64,000 nucleotides of DNA, from the NCBI RefSeq assembly GCF_030269365.1, contig NZ_BSTF01000003.1, forward strand, positions 248,001-312,000, given 5' to 3'. Source of the stretch: Lentzea sp. NBRC 102530. GTDB taxonomy: Bacteria; Actinomycetota; Actinomycetes; Mycobacteriales; Pseudonocardiaceae. This document shows positions 25,779 to 33,143 of this stretch, one piece after another; the first letter of the stretch is position 1; the number at the start of each line of letters is the position of its first letter. The notes beneath the pieces are model-generated. The model had not been told where the DNA came from and made no database searches. It saw nothing but the letters and a program-made list of their open reading frames with translations. Both the position numbers and the translations under genes were made by a program.

Positions 25779-26186
25779 TCACTCCGTGATCGTCGGCGCG
25801 TTGCCGTAGAACGGCCGGATCTCGAGCCACTCGTGGATCGGCCTGCCGTCCTTGCCCGGCGCCGCCGACAGCTCCCCGGCCAGTTCGAGCGCACGCTCGT
25901 AGGAGTCGGTGTCGATCACCATCCAGCCGGCGATCAGGTCCTTGGTCTCCGCGAACGGACCGTCGGTGACCGGCGGGCGGCCCTCGCCGTCGTAGCGGAC
26001 CCAGGTGCCCGTCTGCTCCAGCGCCTGACCGTCGACGAACTCGCCGGTCTCCTTGAGCTTGTCCGCGAAGTCGTTCATGTACTTGATGTGCGCGGTGATC
26101 TCGTCCTGCGACCACTGGTCCATCGGGACGTTGTTGACCGGCTCAGGAGCGCCGCGGTAGTGCTTGAGCAGCAGGTACTTGGCCAT
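25779..26186 (-). CDS. YCII-related DGPF-domain protein
   Basis: 135-residue YCII/DGPF-domain protein with the diagnostic PVTDGPFAETKDLIAGWMVI followed by AEWLEIRPF-type C-terminal residues (HEWLEIRPFYG). DGPF proteins are dimeric ferredoxin-like folds and form the characteristic partner and target of ECF42 sigma factors; the biochemical role is unknown. The ATG at 26186 (MAKYLLLKHY) is the family-typical start. An ECF42-like promoter lies 57-83 bases upstream. Confidence 0.93.
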   Translation of the reverse strand: MAKYLLLKHYRGAPEPVNNVPMDQWSQDEITAHIKYMNDFADKLKETGEFVDGQALEQTGTWVRYDGEGRPPVTDGPFAETKDLIAGWMVIDTDSYERALELAGELSAAPGKDGRPIHEWLEIRPFYGNAPTITE

Positions 26187-26242
26187 CTCTGGTGTCTCCC
26201 TCGGTGCTGGTGCGACCCATCCTGGTCGCTTCACACCTCGGG

Positions 26243-26269
26243 GACGGAGCCGAAACGCGGATCTCGACA
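26243..26269 (-). promoter_or_regulatory. Candidate ECF42-dependent promoter
   Basis: Read on the minus strand, TGTCGA (26269-26264), a 17-base spacer and CGTC (26246-26243) precede the DGPF-sigma operon. A TGTCGA -35 with a short CG(A/T)C -10 is the motif reported for ECF42 regulons in Streptomyces, so the operon is probably autoregulated. Confidence 0.65.
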
Positions 26270-26291
26270 CCGTCCCCCGAGATTTTTCCGA

Positions 26292-26873
26292 CTAGCTGTG
26301 GCAGTCCTGGTCGACGTGCCTGAGCAGAGCCCCGTCGAGCGTGTCCTGCGGGTTGCCGCTGAAGTCGAACCAGGCCGTCGGATTGCCAGGCGCCGGCACG
26401 GTCCAGCTGTCACCGCCGTGTCGCTCCACCAGGTTGGAGTACTTCGCCTTGAGCGCGGCCTCGGTACCGCCTACGCCCACGCCGTCCGAGGTCATGGCCG
26501 CCGTGAAGTAGATGTTCGCGACACCGATCTTCTTGGACACGTAGACGGACTGCCCCGTGCCGAGGAGGTCGTGGAGCGTGCAGAGGTCGGCCGGATTGCC
26601 CGGCTTGGCGGGACCGATCAGCTTGGTGTCCAGCGCCTGCTGGAGCGTCATGCCGAGCTTGAGCGGGCCGTAGCCGAACGAGTCCATCACCGGCTTGGCG
26701 GGCGGCGGTGCCTCCTTGGTCACGGTCGCGGTCACGACCTCGGTGACCACCGTCGCGGCGGTCGTCGGGTCCGACGTGGTGGTGGTCGGAGTGGCGTCGG
26801 GCGTGGGCGTGGACGTGCAGGCGGTCAGGCCGAACGCGGCGGCCACGGCGAGCAGGACGATCGAGCGCTTCAT
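26292..26873 (-). CDS. Lipoprotein with YGxLxLGM domain, copy 1
   Basis: 193-residue predicted lipoprotein: signal MKRSIVLLAVAAAFGLTAC with lipobox LTAC (Cys19), a Thr/Pro-rich linker to about residue 60, then a globular domain opening with FGYGPLKLGMTLQQAL and ending VDQDCHS. One Cys after the opening motif (LCTLHDLLG) and the C-terminal Cys probably form a disulfide. The domain recurs in the next two genes and in the sigma-factor partner at 28294. The LGM-plus-helix opening resembles BamE/SmpA or BLIP-type modules (a resemblance only). Last gene of a three-gene unit. Confidence 0.88.
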   Translation of the reverse strand: MKRSIVLLAVAAAFGLTACTSTPTPDATPTTTTSDPTTAATVVTEVVTATVTKEAPPPAKPVMDSFGYGPLKLGMTLQQALDTKLIGPAKPGNPADLCTLHDLLGTGQSVYVSKKIGVANIYFTAAMTSDGVGVGGTEAALKAKYSNLVERHGGDSWTVPAPGNPTAWFDFSGNPQDTLDGALLRHVDQDCHS

Positions 26874-26902
26874 CTTTTCTTCTCCCCAGGTAAGACTTGT
26901 GA

Positions 26903-27475
26903 TCAGTTGTGGCAGTCCTGGCCCTTGAGGCTGATGAGCGCCTCGGTGACCTTGCCCTGCTCCACGCGGAACATGAAGGTCGCCTTCGGGTTGCCATCGG
27001 CCTCGGCCGTGTAGGAGTAGTTCGGCCCGGCGGGCACGAGGTTCGAGTACTCGGCCTTGAGCTTGGCCTCGGTCGCGCCGACGCCCGCCCCGTCCGACGT
27101 CATGGCGGCGGTGAAGCCGATGGTCGAGACGCCGAGCGTCGGGGACACCCAGACGGACCTGTTGGTGCCCAGGAGCGGGTGGCTCGTGCAGCCCCCGGCG
27201 GGATCGGTGCTCGGGCCGATGAGCTTGGCGTCCAACGCCTGCTGACGGGTCATGCCGAGCTTCAGGTCGCCGTAGCCGAACGAGCTGATGACGGGCTGGG
27301 CAGGCGGCGCGACGGGCTTGGTGACGGTGTCGGTGACGACCTCCGTCTCGACGGACACCGGTGGCGTTCCGCCGGACGAGGACGTGGTCGGCGCGGCATC
27401 GGGCGACGGCGTGGACGTGCACGCGGCGAGCCCCAGAGCGGCGACGGCGACGGTCAGGACGATCGAGCGGTTCAT
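26903..27475 (-). CDS. Lipoprotein with YGxLxLGM domain, copy 2
   Basis: 190-residue close paralogue of its downstream neighbour: signal MNRSIVLTVAVAALGLAAC with lipobox LAAC (Cys19), Thr/Pro linker, and a domain beginning FGYGDLKLGMTRQQAL and ending LKGQDCHN. The phrase GFTAAMTSDGAGVGATEA is nearly identical to that of copy 1, so the duplication is recent. The GGGGGAGAAAG ribosome site is also shared with the neighbouring copies. Extracytoplasmic, tethered to the outer face of the membrane. Function unknown. Confidence 0.88.
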   Translation of the reverse strand: MNRSIVLTVAVAALGLAACTSTPSPDAAPTTSSSGGTPPVSVETEVVTDTVTKPVAPPAQPVISSFGYGDLKLGMTRQQALDAKLIGPSTDPAGGCTSHPLLGTNRSVWVSPTLGVSTIGFTAAMTSDGAGVGATEAKLKAEYSNLVPAGPNYSYTAEADGNPKATFMFRVEQGKVTEALISLKGQDCHN

Positions 27476-27501
27476 TTCTTTCTCCCCCAGGCCAAAAATT
27501 G

Positions 27502-28110
27502 CTACAGAGCAGCATTCGCGCAGTCGATGCGATTTGCAATGATCTTGATTTCGACGATTTCGTCGTCGTCGGAGTTTCCGTAGGTCGAGAACTGGTAACC
27601 GCCGACGGAGTTCAGCTGCGCCGCGAGACCCATTCGCGTGGGCACGGCGTTCGCATAAGCCCGCTTCACGTCCGCGACCGTCGAACCGACCCCGATTCCC
27701 CTCGACGTCCTGGCGCCGGCGGGCAACGTGATCCGCTCGATCCCGTACTTCTTCGAAATGGCGACGTTCTGCGCCCCCGTGCAGGTGACGTTGCCGTTCG
27801 GACCCCAGTTCAGGCCGGTCAGGCCGACCGCGACGGCCTCGTCCACCGACATGCCCAGCTTGAGCCTGCCGTAACCGATGCGCTCGTCCACCTGCACGAG
27901 CGCCTCCGGCTGCTCCGGCTGCTCCGGCAGCGGGACACCTGCGGGATTGGTGACCGCGGTGGTCTCCGCCGAGGTCGGCGGAGCGAGCGTGACGGACGGC
28001 AACCGGGTCGCGGGTGCCGCGTCCTGGACCGGCACAGGGCTCGACGTGCAGGCGGTGACCGCGGTCAGCGCGATTCCCGAGACAATTGCGATCTTGAGAG
28101 CGTTCTTCAT
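27502..28110 (-). CDS. Lipoprotein with YGxLxLGM domain, copy 3 (divergent)
   Basis: 202-residue lipoprotein: signal MKNALKIAIVSGIALTAVTAC with lipobox VTAC, Pro-rich linker, then IGYGRLKLGMSVDEAV, a Cys (VTCTGAQ), ISKKYGIERITLP and GIGVGSTVADVKRAYANAV, ending NRIDCANAAL. Its central segment is closer to the sigma partner at 28294 (GIVRITLP, VKTAYANAV) than to copies 1 and 2, so it bridges the two forms of the domain. First gene of the three-lipoprotein unit; 26-29 base gaps separate the copies. Confidence 0.87.
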   Translation of the reverse strand: MKNALKIAIVSGIALTAVTACTSSPVPVQDAAPATRLPSVTLAPPTSAETTAVTNPAGVPLPEQPEQPEALVQVDERIGYGRLKLGMSVDEAVAVGLTGLNWGPNGNVTCTGAQNVAISKKYGIERITLPAGARTSRGIGVGSTVADVKRAYANAVPTRMGLAAQLNSVGGYQFSTYGNSDDDEIVEIKIIANRIDCANAAL

Positions 28111-28241
28111 TTCCAGTTCCCCCCGGCACTGTTCGCTTTCGAGACACCCATAAGACGTCGCCATCACCAGGTGGTTGCGAACTTCGTTGTCACGGAAAAG
28201 TCACGAACAGTCACGGGATCGCCGACCGGAAAAGTGGACGC

Positions 28242-28279
28242 CGAAGTCCCGCTGCACCCCCAGGAGCAGCGGGACTTCG
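28242..28279. terminator. GC-rich hairpin downstream of sigma/partner operon
   Basis: CGAAGTCCCGCTGC (28242-28255) and its exact complement (28266-28279) with a ten-base loop, 14 bases past the stop of the 28294 gene. There is no T run, so termination is probable but not certain. The rest of 28111-28293 should hold the promoter of the lipoprotein unit. Confidence 0.6.
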
Positions 28280-28293
28280 ACGGGCTTCGTCGG

Positions 28294-29103
28294 TCAGACG
28301 GTGGCGCAGTCGTTGGCGTCGAGACGCATGAGAACGCGCGTCACCGTGTCACCGTTGCTTTCGAAGACGTACGACCAGGGCGGGCTCGCCGCCATTTTCA
28401 CGGTCGTCTTCACCTCGGTCTGCACCGCGTTGGCGTACGCGGTCTTCACCTCGGTGACCTTGGAGCCCTTGCCGACGTTCTTCGGGGTCTTGGCGTACTC
28501 CGGCAGCGTGATCCGCACGATGCCCCGCTCCGGCGAGATGACCACGGCGTCGTCGACGGAGTTCGACTTGGTCGCGTAGTTCTTGCACTTGTTGTCGGGG
28601 TCGGCCGGGGTGCCCGCGCCGACCAGCGACCCGGTCGCCACCGCGTCGGCCTCCGACATGCCCAGCGCGAGGGTGCCGTAGCGGCCCGGTTGCGCTTCCG
28701 GCGTGGCCGGGGGCGACGAGGTGCCGTTCGACTTCGGGGTGTTCGTGCCGCTGGACTTGGTCTCCTCGCCCGAGGGACCGCTGCCCGTCGGCGCGTTGAC
28801 CGTCACGGTCGCCGTCGAGGTGAACGTGCTGACGGAGACCGGCGGCGGGGTCGTGGTGGCGACCGAGGAGGACGTCGTCAGCAACGCGCCGATCGAGTCG
28901 TCCTGTCCCATCCTGCTCACCTGGAGCACTCCGGTACCGGCACCCACCAGGGCCACCAGGGCGAACGCGCCGGCCACGGCGGTGCGCCGGTGGCGGCGCC
29001 GGGTGGCTCCCGCCACCACGGATTCCGTCGAGATCGGCGTGGAGTGGACGTCCAGCCGATCGTCGCTGAAGAGCTTCCTCAGCTCGTCGTCGAGGTCGTC
29101 CAC
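28294..29103 (-). CDS. Membrane partner of SigE-family sigma factor with YGxLxLGM domain
   Basis: 269-residue single-pass protein. Residues 1-40 are cytosolic (MDDLDDELRKLFSDDRLDV, then RRRHRRT), 41-62 form one membrane helix, a Ser/Thr/Pro-rich linker runs to about 140, and the extracytoplasmic domain starts RYGTLALGMSEADAV, with CKNYATKS, GIVRITLP and the terminal ANDCATV. The GTG start is 3 bases after the sigma gene stop, the usual place for an anti-sigma or modulating partner. No zinc-finger anti-sigma motif is present, so its action on the sigma factor is inferred. Its outer domain matches the three neighbouring lipoproteins. Confidence 0.85.
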   Translation of the reverse strand: MDDLDDELRKLFSDDRLDVHSTPISTESVVAGATRRRHRRTAVAGAFALVALVGAGTGVLQVSRMGQDDSIGALLTTSSSVATTTPPPVSVSTFTSTATVTVNAPTGSGPSGEETKSSGTNTPKSNGTSSPPATPEAQPGRYGTLALGMSEADAVATGSLVGAGTPADPDNKCKNYATKSNSVDDAVVISPERGIVRITLPEYAKTPKNVGKGSKVTEVKTAYANAVQTEVKTTVKMAASPPWSYVFESNGDTVTRVLMRLDANDCATV

Positions 29104-29106
29104 GGA

Positions 29107-29640
29107 TCAGTCCTTTCCCAGGCGCGTTCGAAGACTCGCCATCGCCTTGCTGCTCTGACTCTTCACGGTGCCGCACGAGATGCCGAGCGCGTGCGCGATC
29201 TCGGCCTCGGACAGGTTCTCGTAGTAGCGCAGCACGACCACCGCGCGTTGCCGCGGCGGGAGTTCGCGCAGTGCCTGCCAGAGCGGTTCGTTCTCCAGCC
29301 TGTTCAGTTCGGGAGCAACGGCTCCGGTGTCCGGGAAGTCGGCCACGAGGCTCTCCCGGCGACGCCTGCGCCAGATGCTGATGTGCGTGTTGGCCATCGC
29401 GCGGCGGACGTACGCGAGCGGGTCGTCGCCCTTGCGCTGCACCGCGACCCAGCGAGAGCCGACCTTCTCCAGCACGGCCTGCACCAGGTCCGCCGAATCG
29501 TGCGGGTTCCCCGTCAGCGCATGCCCGTAACGAAGGAGTCCGGGCATCGAGACGCGCACGAACTCAGCGAAATCCCCCACGGCTTCCGCTCTTCCCCCGC
29601 CGCGTTCGGCGGCCAACTCCACACCCAGCACTGCCGTCAC
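29107..29640 (-). CDS. SigE-family ECF sigma factor
   Basis: 177-residue ECF sigma factor of the actinobacterial SigE family. Region 2 reads LLRYGHALTGNPHDSADLVQ and LAYVRRAMANTHISIWRRRR; region 4 reads LPPRQRAVVVLRYYENLSEA with helix-turn-helix SEAEIAHALGISCGTVKSQS. The GTG start at 29640 follows a GGGGAGGGGGG ribosome site; upstream in-frame codons lack one. Coupled to the membrane protein downstream. Targets unknown; the neighbouring lipoprotein genes, which share the partner's domain, are obvious candidates. Confidence 0.93.
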   Translation of the reverse strand: MTAVLGVELAAERGGGRAEAVGDFAEFVRVSMPGLLRYGHALTGNPHDSADLVQAVLEKVGSRWVAVQRKGDDPLAYVRRAMANTHISIWRRRRRESLVADFPDTGAVAPELNRLENEPLWQALRELPPRQRAVVVLRYYENLSEAEIAHALGISCGTVKSQSSKAMASLRTRLGKD

Positions 29641-29718
29641 GGCACCCCCCTCCCCAGAAGCAGCGAACTGCGTTCGGGGAGTCCACGCCCAGGGGTGCCG
29701 GACGGTTGCCTCACTCAA

Positions 29719-30057
29719 TCACAGAACGGCAACGGCTTCCGGGAGAACGAACGAACCGTCCCGCTCACTGGGGAAGTCGTGCACCTCGGTCACCGCGGCG
29801 ACCGGGATCGGGCCGTAGACGTGCGGGAACCACAGCGGCGAATCGGCCACGGGCTCCCAGCGCACCGGTGCCTCGATCGCCTTCGGGTCGATGACGAGCA
29901 GCAGCAGGCCGCTCTGCCCGTGGAAGAACTTGCCGGCCGAGGTGTGCACGACACCCCGGTCGGAGCAGTGGACGAACTCGTCACCCTCGGCGGGCGTGAT
30001 CGCCCCGGCCGACTGGGCAGCGTCCCAGCCGGCCTTCGTGATGATGTGCAGCAGCAC
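29719..30057 (-). CDS. DUF952 family protein
   Basis: 112-residue DUF952 protein: LLHIITKAGWDAA at the start, the conserved EFVHCSDRG, a central LLLLVIDPKAI and FPHVYGPIPVAAV. The fold is related to glutathione S-transferase-interacting small proteins, but no activity is established. The GTG start sits beside a cluster of DnaA-like boxes that fills the gap to the next gene. Probably expressed from that gap or from the SEC-C gene upstream. Confidence 0.9.
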   Translation of the reverse strand: MLLHIITKAGWDAAQSAGAITPAEGDEFVHCSDRGVVHTSAGKFFHGQSGLLLLVIDPKAIEAPVRWEPVADSPLWFPHVYGPIPVAAVTEVHDFPSERDGSFVLPEAVAVL

Positions 30058-30104
30058 TTATCCACAACCCCCTGTGCACAACCTTGTGGACAACCTGTGG
30101 ACCA
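30058..30104. promoter_or_regulatory. Cluster of DnaA boxes
   Basis: Within 47 bases: TTATCCACA (30058-30066, perfect consensus), TGTGCACAA (30073-30081), TGTGGACAA (30085-30093, complement of TTGTCCACA) and TGTGGACCA (30096-30104). Box starts are 15, 12 and 11 bases apart, with the first inverted relative to the others. The cluster fills the 56-base gap between the DUF952 and SEC-C genes. It could titrate DnaA or regulate the DUF952 gene. Confidence 0.75.
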
Positions 30105-30113
30105 GTGGCCTGA

Positions 30114-31049
30114 CTAGCGCAGGGTGATCTGACGTCCCCGCAGGCCCTCGCGGGCGCGCCGCTCGGCGTCCGACAGCTGCTCGTCCGAGGCCAGCGCCTC
30201 CAGCAAGCGCTTGCCCAGCGCCTCGGCGGGCTCCGCCCACTCACGGGCGTGCATCTCGCGGTCGAGGTCCCACACCGGCACGAGCAGGCCGTGCGCCCGG
30301 AACGACCCGGCGTAGCGCGAGCCCTCGCCGAGGTCGAGCTCACCGCGGGCGGCCAGGCGGGCCATCGCGTCCAGCAGCTTCTCCTCGGCCTCCGGGCGAA
30401 CCCAGCGCAGGTGCGCCTTGTCGCCCGCGTCGACCCAGTAGGCGGCCTTCACGCCGGGCGCGTCGAGGCGTTCGGTCGGCAGGATCGCGGCGTTCGCGCG
30501 CTCCAGCGACAGCGCGACGTCACCGGTCGGCTCGGTGCCCTCCGGCATCCACCAGATGAAGTCGGTGTGCAGCACGGGCGTGATGTCGGCGTCGACGTCC
30601 AGCAGGTCCTGCAACCGGCCGGGGTTCTCGCCGTTGTCGGGTCCGACGACCGGCAGCACGTCACCGGTCTTCGCGTCCTGCGCCCACCGCACGGCGCGCG
30701 CGAGGTCGCGGCTGATGTCGCCGGACCGCGTCTGCACCTGGAGGCCCACGAACGGCACGTCGTCGCCGCGGATCAGACCGGCGGCGGCCATCGGCAGCAC
30801 GGTGGCGAGCGTGACCTCGCGCCCGTCCTTGAGCGGCAGCTTCACCACGGCCGACGGCACGAACTCGCGCAGCGCGATCAGCTCGCACTCGGCGGCGAGA
30901 CCCTCGAACGGCCGCGACACGATCACGTCGGTCGCGCCACCGGGCGCGCCGTGGCAGGCCTTGTAGCGCTTGCCGGACCCGCACGGGCAGGGCTGCTTCG
31001 GGTTGATCCCGTCCTTCGGTGCGTCCTTGACCGCGGTCCGCTTGGCCAC
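30114..31049 (-). CDS. DUF5926 family protein with SEC-C zinc motif
   Basis: 311-residue cytosolic protein. An N-terminal SEC-C zinc-binding motif, PCPCGSGKRYKACHG (residues about 20-35), of the type found at the SecA tail, is followed by a DUF5926 body with RPFEGLAAECELIALREFVP. The function is unknown; SEC-C motifs usually bind zinc and protein partners or ribosomes. The GTG start follows GGAGGGCCAAG. It stands alone, with GDPD upstream on the same strand 28 bases away. Confidence 0.88.
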   Translation of the reverse strand: MAKRTAVKDAPKDGINPKQPCPCGSGKRYKACHGAPGGATDVIVSRPFEGLAAECELIALREFVPSAVVKLPLKDGREVTLATVLPMAAAGLIRGDDVPFVGLQVQTRSGDISRDLARAVRWAQDAKTGDVLPVVGPDNGENPGRLQDLLDVDADITPVLHTDFIWWMPEGTEPTGDVALSLERANAAILPTERLDAPGVKAAYWVDAGDKAHLRWVRPEAEEKLLDAMARLAARGELDLGEGSRYAGSFRAHGLLVPVWDLDREMHAREWAEPAEALGKRLLEALASDEQLSDAERRAREGLRGRQITLR

Positions 31050-31076
31050 CTTGGCCCTCCTCGTGCTCAGGCGTTT

Positions 31077-31829
31077 CTAGGTGGCCAAGTTAGCCGTCAG
31101 CAGGCGGCGGGTGTTCGCCGGGGCGTTGGTCGCGAGGTAACGGACCCCCAGGTCACGGCACAGGGCGACGTCCTCGGCGCTGTCCACCGTCCACACGTAC
31201 GTCTCATGGCCCGCGCGCCTCGCCCGATCGACGTACCCCGGGTCGTTGCGCAGCAGGTGCACGCCGGGGCCGGTGTAGTCGGCGAACGCGGGCAGGGCAC
31301 CGGACTTGTACCGGCCGAGGCGGTCGAGCAGCAGCACCGTGCGGATGTCCGGTGCCTGCGCGCGGAACGCCTGCACGGCCGTCGGCGAGAACGACATCAT
31401 GACGATCTGGGCTGCGAGGTCGTGCCTCTTGAGGGCCTCGACGAGCTTGCGCTCGACCTCGTTGCGGTAGCGGACCGGGTGCTTGGTCTCGACGAACAGC
31501 GTGACGTTGGTGCCCTTCACGAGCTCCAGGAGTTGGTCGAGCAGCAGCAACTCGGCCGGTTGCCCGTAGCGGTGCCAGCTGCCGTAGTCGTGTCGCTGGA
31601 GCTCTTCGAGAGTGAGAGCGCTCACGGTGCCACGGCCGTTGGACGTCCGGCTGAGCGTGCGGTCGTGCACACACACGATCGTGCCGTCCTTGGACAGGCG
31701 GATGTCGCATTCGAGCCCGTCCGCACCCTCTTTGAGCGCGAGTTCGTACGCGCCGATGGTGTGCTCAGGACGGTCTGTGGACGCGCCACGGTGCGCGACG
31801 ACGGCAGGCTGCTGCACACCCCGAACCAT
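31077..31829 (-). CDS. Cytosolic glycerophosphodiester phosphodiesterase
   Basis: 250-residue GDPD-family enzyme (glycerophosphodiesters to glycerol-3-phosphate plus alcohol). The catalytic set is clear: VVAHRGASTDRPEHT (HR and E), GLECDIRLSKDG, CVHDRTLSRTS (H-D), and VETKHP. There is no signal peptide. ATG at 31829 fits the family N terminus (VRGVQQPAVVAHRG); an in-frame ATG at 31907 is possible but adds residues not typical of the family. A secreted paralogue lies at 33144, with a P450 between them. Confidence 0.92.
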   Translation of the reverse strand: MVRGVQQPAVVAHRGASTDRPEHTIGAYELALKEGADGLECDIRLSKDGTIVCVHDRTLSRTSNGRGTVSALTLEELQRHDYGSWHRYGQPAELLLLDQLLELVKGTNVTLFVETKHPVRYRNEVERKLVEALKRHDLAAQIVMMSFSPTAVQAFRAQAPDIRTVLLLDRLGRYKSGALPAFADYTGPGVHLLRNDPGYVDRARRAGHETYVWTVDSAEDVALCRDLGVRYLATNAPANTRRLLTANLAT

Positions 31830-31955
31830 AGTGCTGTGGCCGCCGACCTTCACCGCGCGCTCCGGCGCCCAGAGCACTGCGGTCTCCGCAACAATTTGAG
31901 TCATCAATCAAATGGACGTGGACGAAACGCCGATCGCGACTTACCGTCCCGCCTT

Positions 31956-33140
31956 GTGACGTTCGACCAGCGCGATCCCGCGTTCATCGCCGACCCGTAC
32001 CCGGCCTTCGCCGCCCTGCGCGAAGCCGGTGAGGTGCATCACCACGAGCAGATGGGCGTCGCCGTCGCCGTCTCGCACGCCGCCTGCTCCGCCGTCCTGC
32101 GGCACCGCTCGCTGGGCCGCATCTGGTCGGACGTGAAGCCGGTCGAGCAGTTCATGTCGTTCAACCTCCTGCACCGCAACTCGCTGCTGGAGAACGAGCC
32201 GCCCACCCACACCCGCCTGCGCCGCCTGGTGGCCGCCGCGTTCGGCCGGGGCCACGTCGAACGCCTCCGCCCGTGGGTGGCCGACCTCGCCGACAAGCTC
32301 GTCGACGACCTGGCCGAGAAGATCAAGGACGAGGGCCAGGCCGACCTGCTCGCCCACGTGGCCGCCCCCCTGCCGGTCGAGGTGATCGCCGAACTCCTCG
32401 GCGTGCCCGGCCCGGACCGCCACCTGCTCCAGCCGTGGTCCAACGCCATCGTGAAGATGTACGAGTACGGCCTGCCCGCCGACCAGCAGGCGGCCGCCGA
32501 ACGTGCCGCGACCGAGTTCGTCGCCTACCTGCGCGAACTGGTGGCGCTGCGCCGCGTCTCCCCCGGCTCGGACCTGGTGTCCGACCTGGTGGCCGTCACC
32601 GACACCGACGGCGCTCGCCTCACCGAGGACGAACTCGTTGCCACGGCCGTGTTGTTGTTGATGGCGGGACACGAGGCGACGGTCAACGTCATCGGCAACG
32701 GCGTGTACGCGCTGATGCAGCACCGGTCGCAGTGGGAACGGCTTTCGCCGGCCTTGATGCCCACGGCCGTCGAGGAGCTCATCCGCTTCGACTCGCCGTT
32801 GCAGCTCTTCGAGCGCACGGCCACCGAGCGCGTGGAGATCGCCGGGCACGTGATCGAGCCCGGCGAGAAGATCGCCGCTCTGCTCGGTGCCGCCGCGCGC
32901 GACCCGCTGGTGTTCGAGAACCCCGACTCGCTGGACATCGGGCGGGAGAAGAACCAGCACCTCGGGTTCGGGATGGGCATCCACTACTGCCTCGGGGCGC
33001 CGTTGGCCCGGATCGAGGTGGAGGCGGCGCTGTCGTCGTTGCACCGGAAGCTGCCCGGGGTGGTGCTGGCCGAGGAACCGCACCGGCGGGCCGAGTTCGT
33101 GATCCGCGGCCTGCACTCGCTGCCGCTCAGCGCCGAGTGA
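31956..33140 (+). CDS. Cytochrome P450
   Basis: 394-residue soluble bacterial P450. I-helix oxygen-binding motif LLMAGHEATVN, K-helix ExxR as EELIRF, PERF-type region PLVFENPDSLDIGR and haem loop FGMGIHYCLGAPLAR with thiolate Cys near residue 344. The GTG start follows a TACCGT -10 hexamer (31942-31947), suggesting a leaderless mRNA. No ferredoxin gene is adjacent, so redox partners are encoded elsewhere. Substrate unknown. The stop is 3 bases from the convergent secreted GDPD gene. Confidence 0.95.
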   Translation: MTFDQRDPAFIADPYPAFAALREAGEVHHHEQMGVAVAVSHAACSAVLRHRSLGRIWSDVKPVEQFMSFNLLHRNSLLENEPPTHTRLRRLVAAAFGRGHVERLRPWVADLADKLVDDLAEKIKDEGQADLLAHVAAPLPVEVIAELLGVPGPDRHLLQPWSNAIVKMYEYGLPADQQAAAERAATEFVAYLRELVALRRVSPGSDLVSDLVAVTDTDGARLTEDELVATAVLLLMAGHEATVNVIGNGVYALMQHRSQWERLSPALMPTAVEELIRFDSPLQLFERTATERVEIAGHVIEPGEKIAALLGAAARDPLVFENPDSLDIGREKNQHLGFGMGIHYCLGAPLARIEVEAALSSLHRKLPGVVLAEEPHRRAEFVIRGLHSLPLSAE

Positions 33141-33143
33141 CTC

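Noticed and set aside
30249-31955. Extended N terminus for the P450 at 31956
   Set aside because: The upstream in-frame sequence is antisense to the SEC-C and GDPD genes and has no P450 features; the GTG at 31956 has a well-placed -10.
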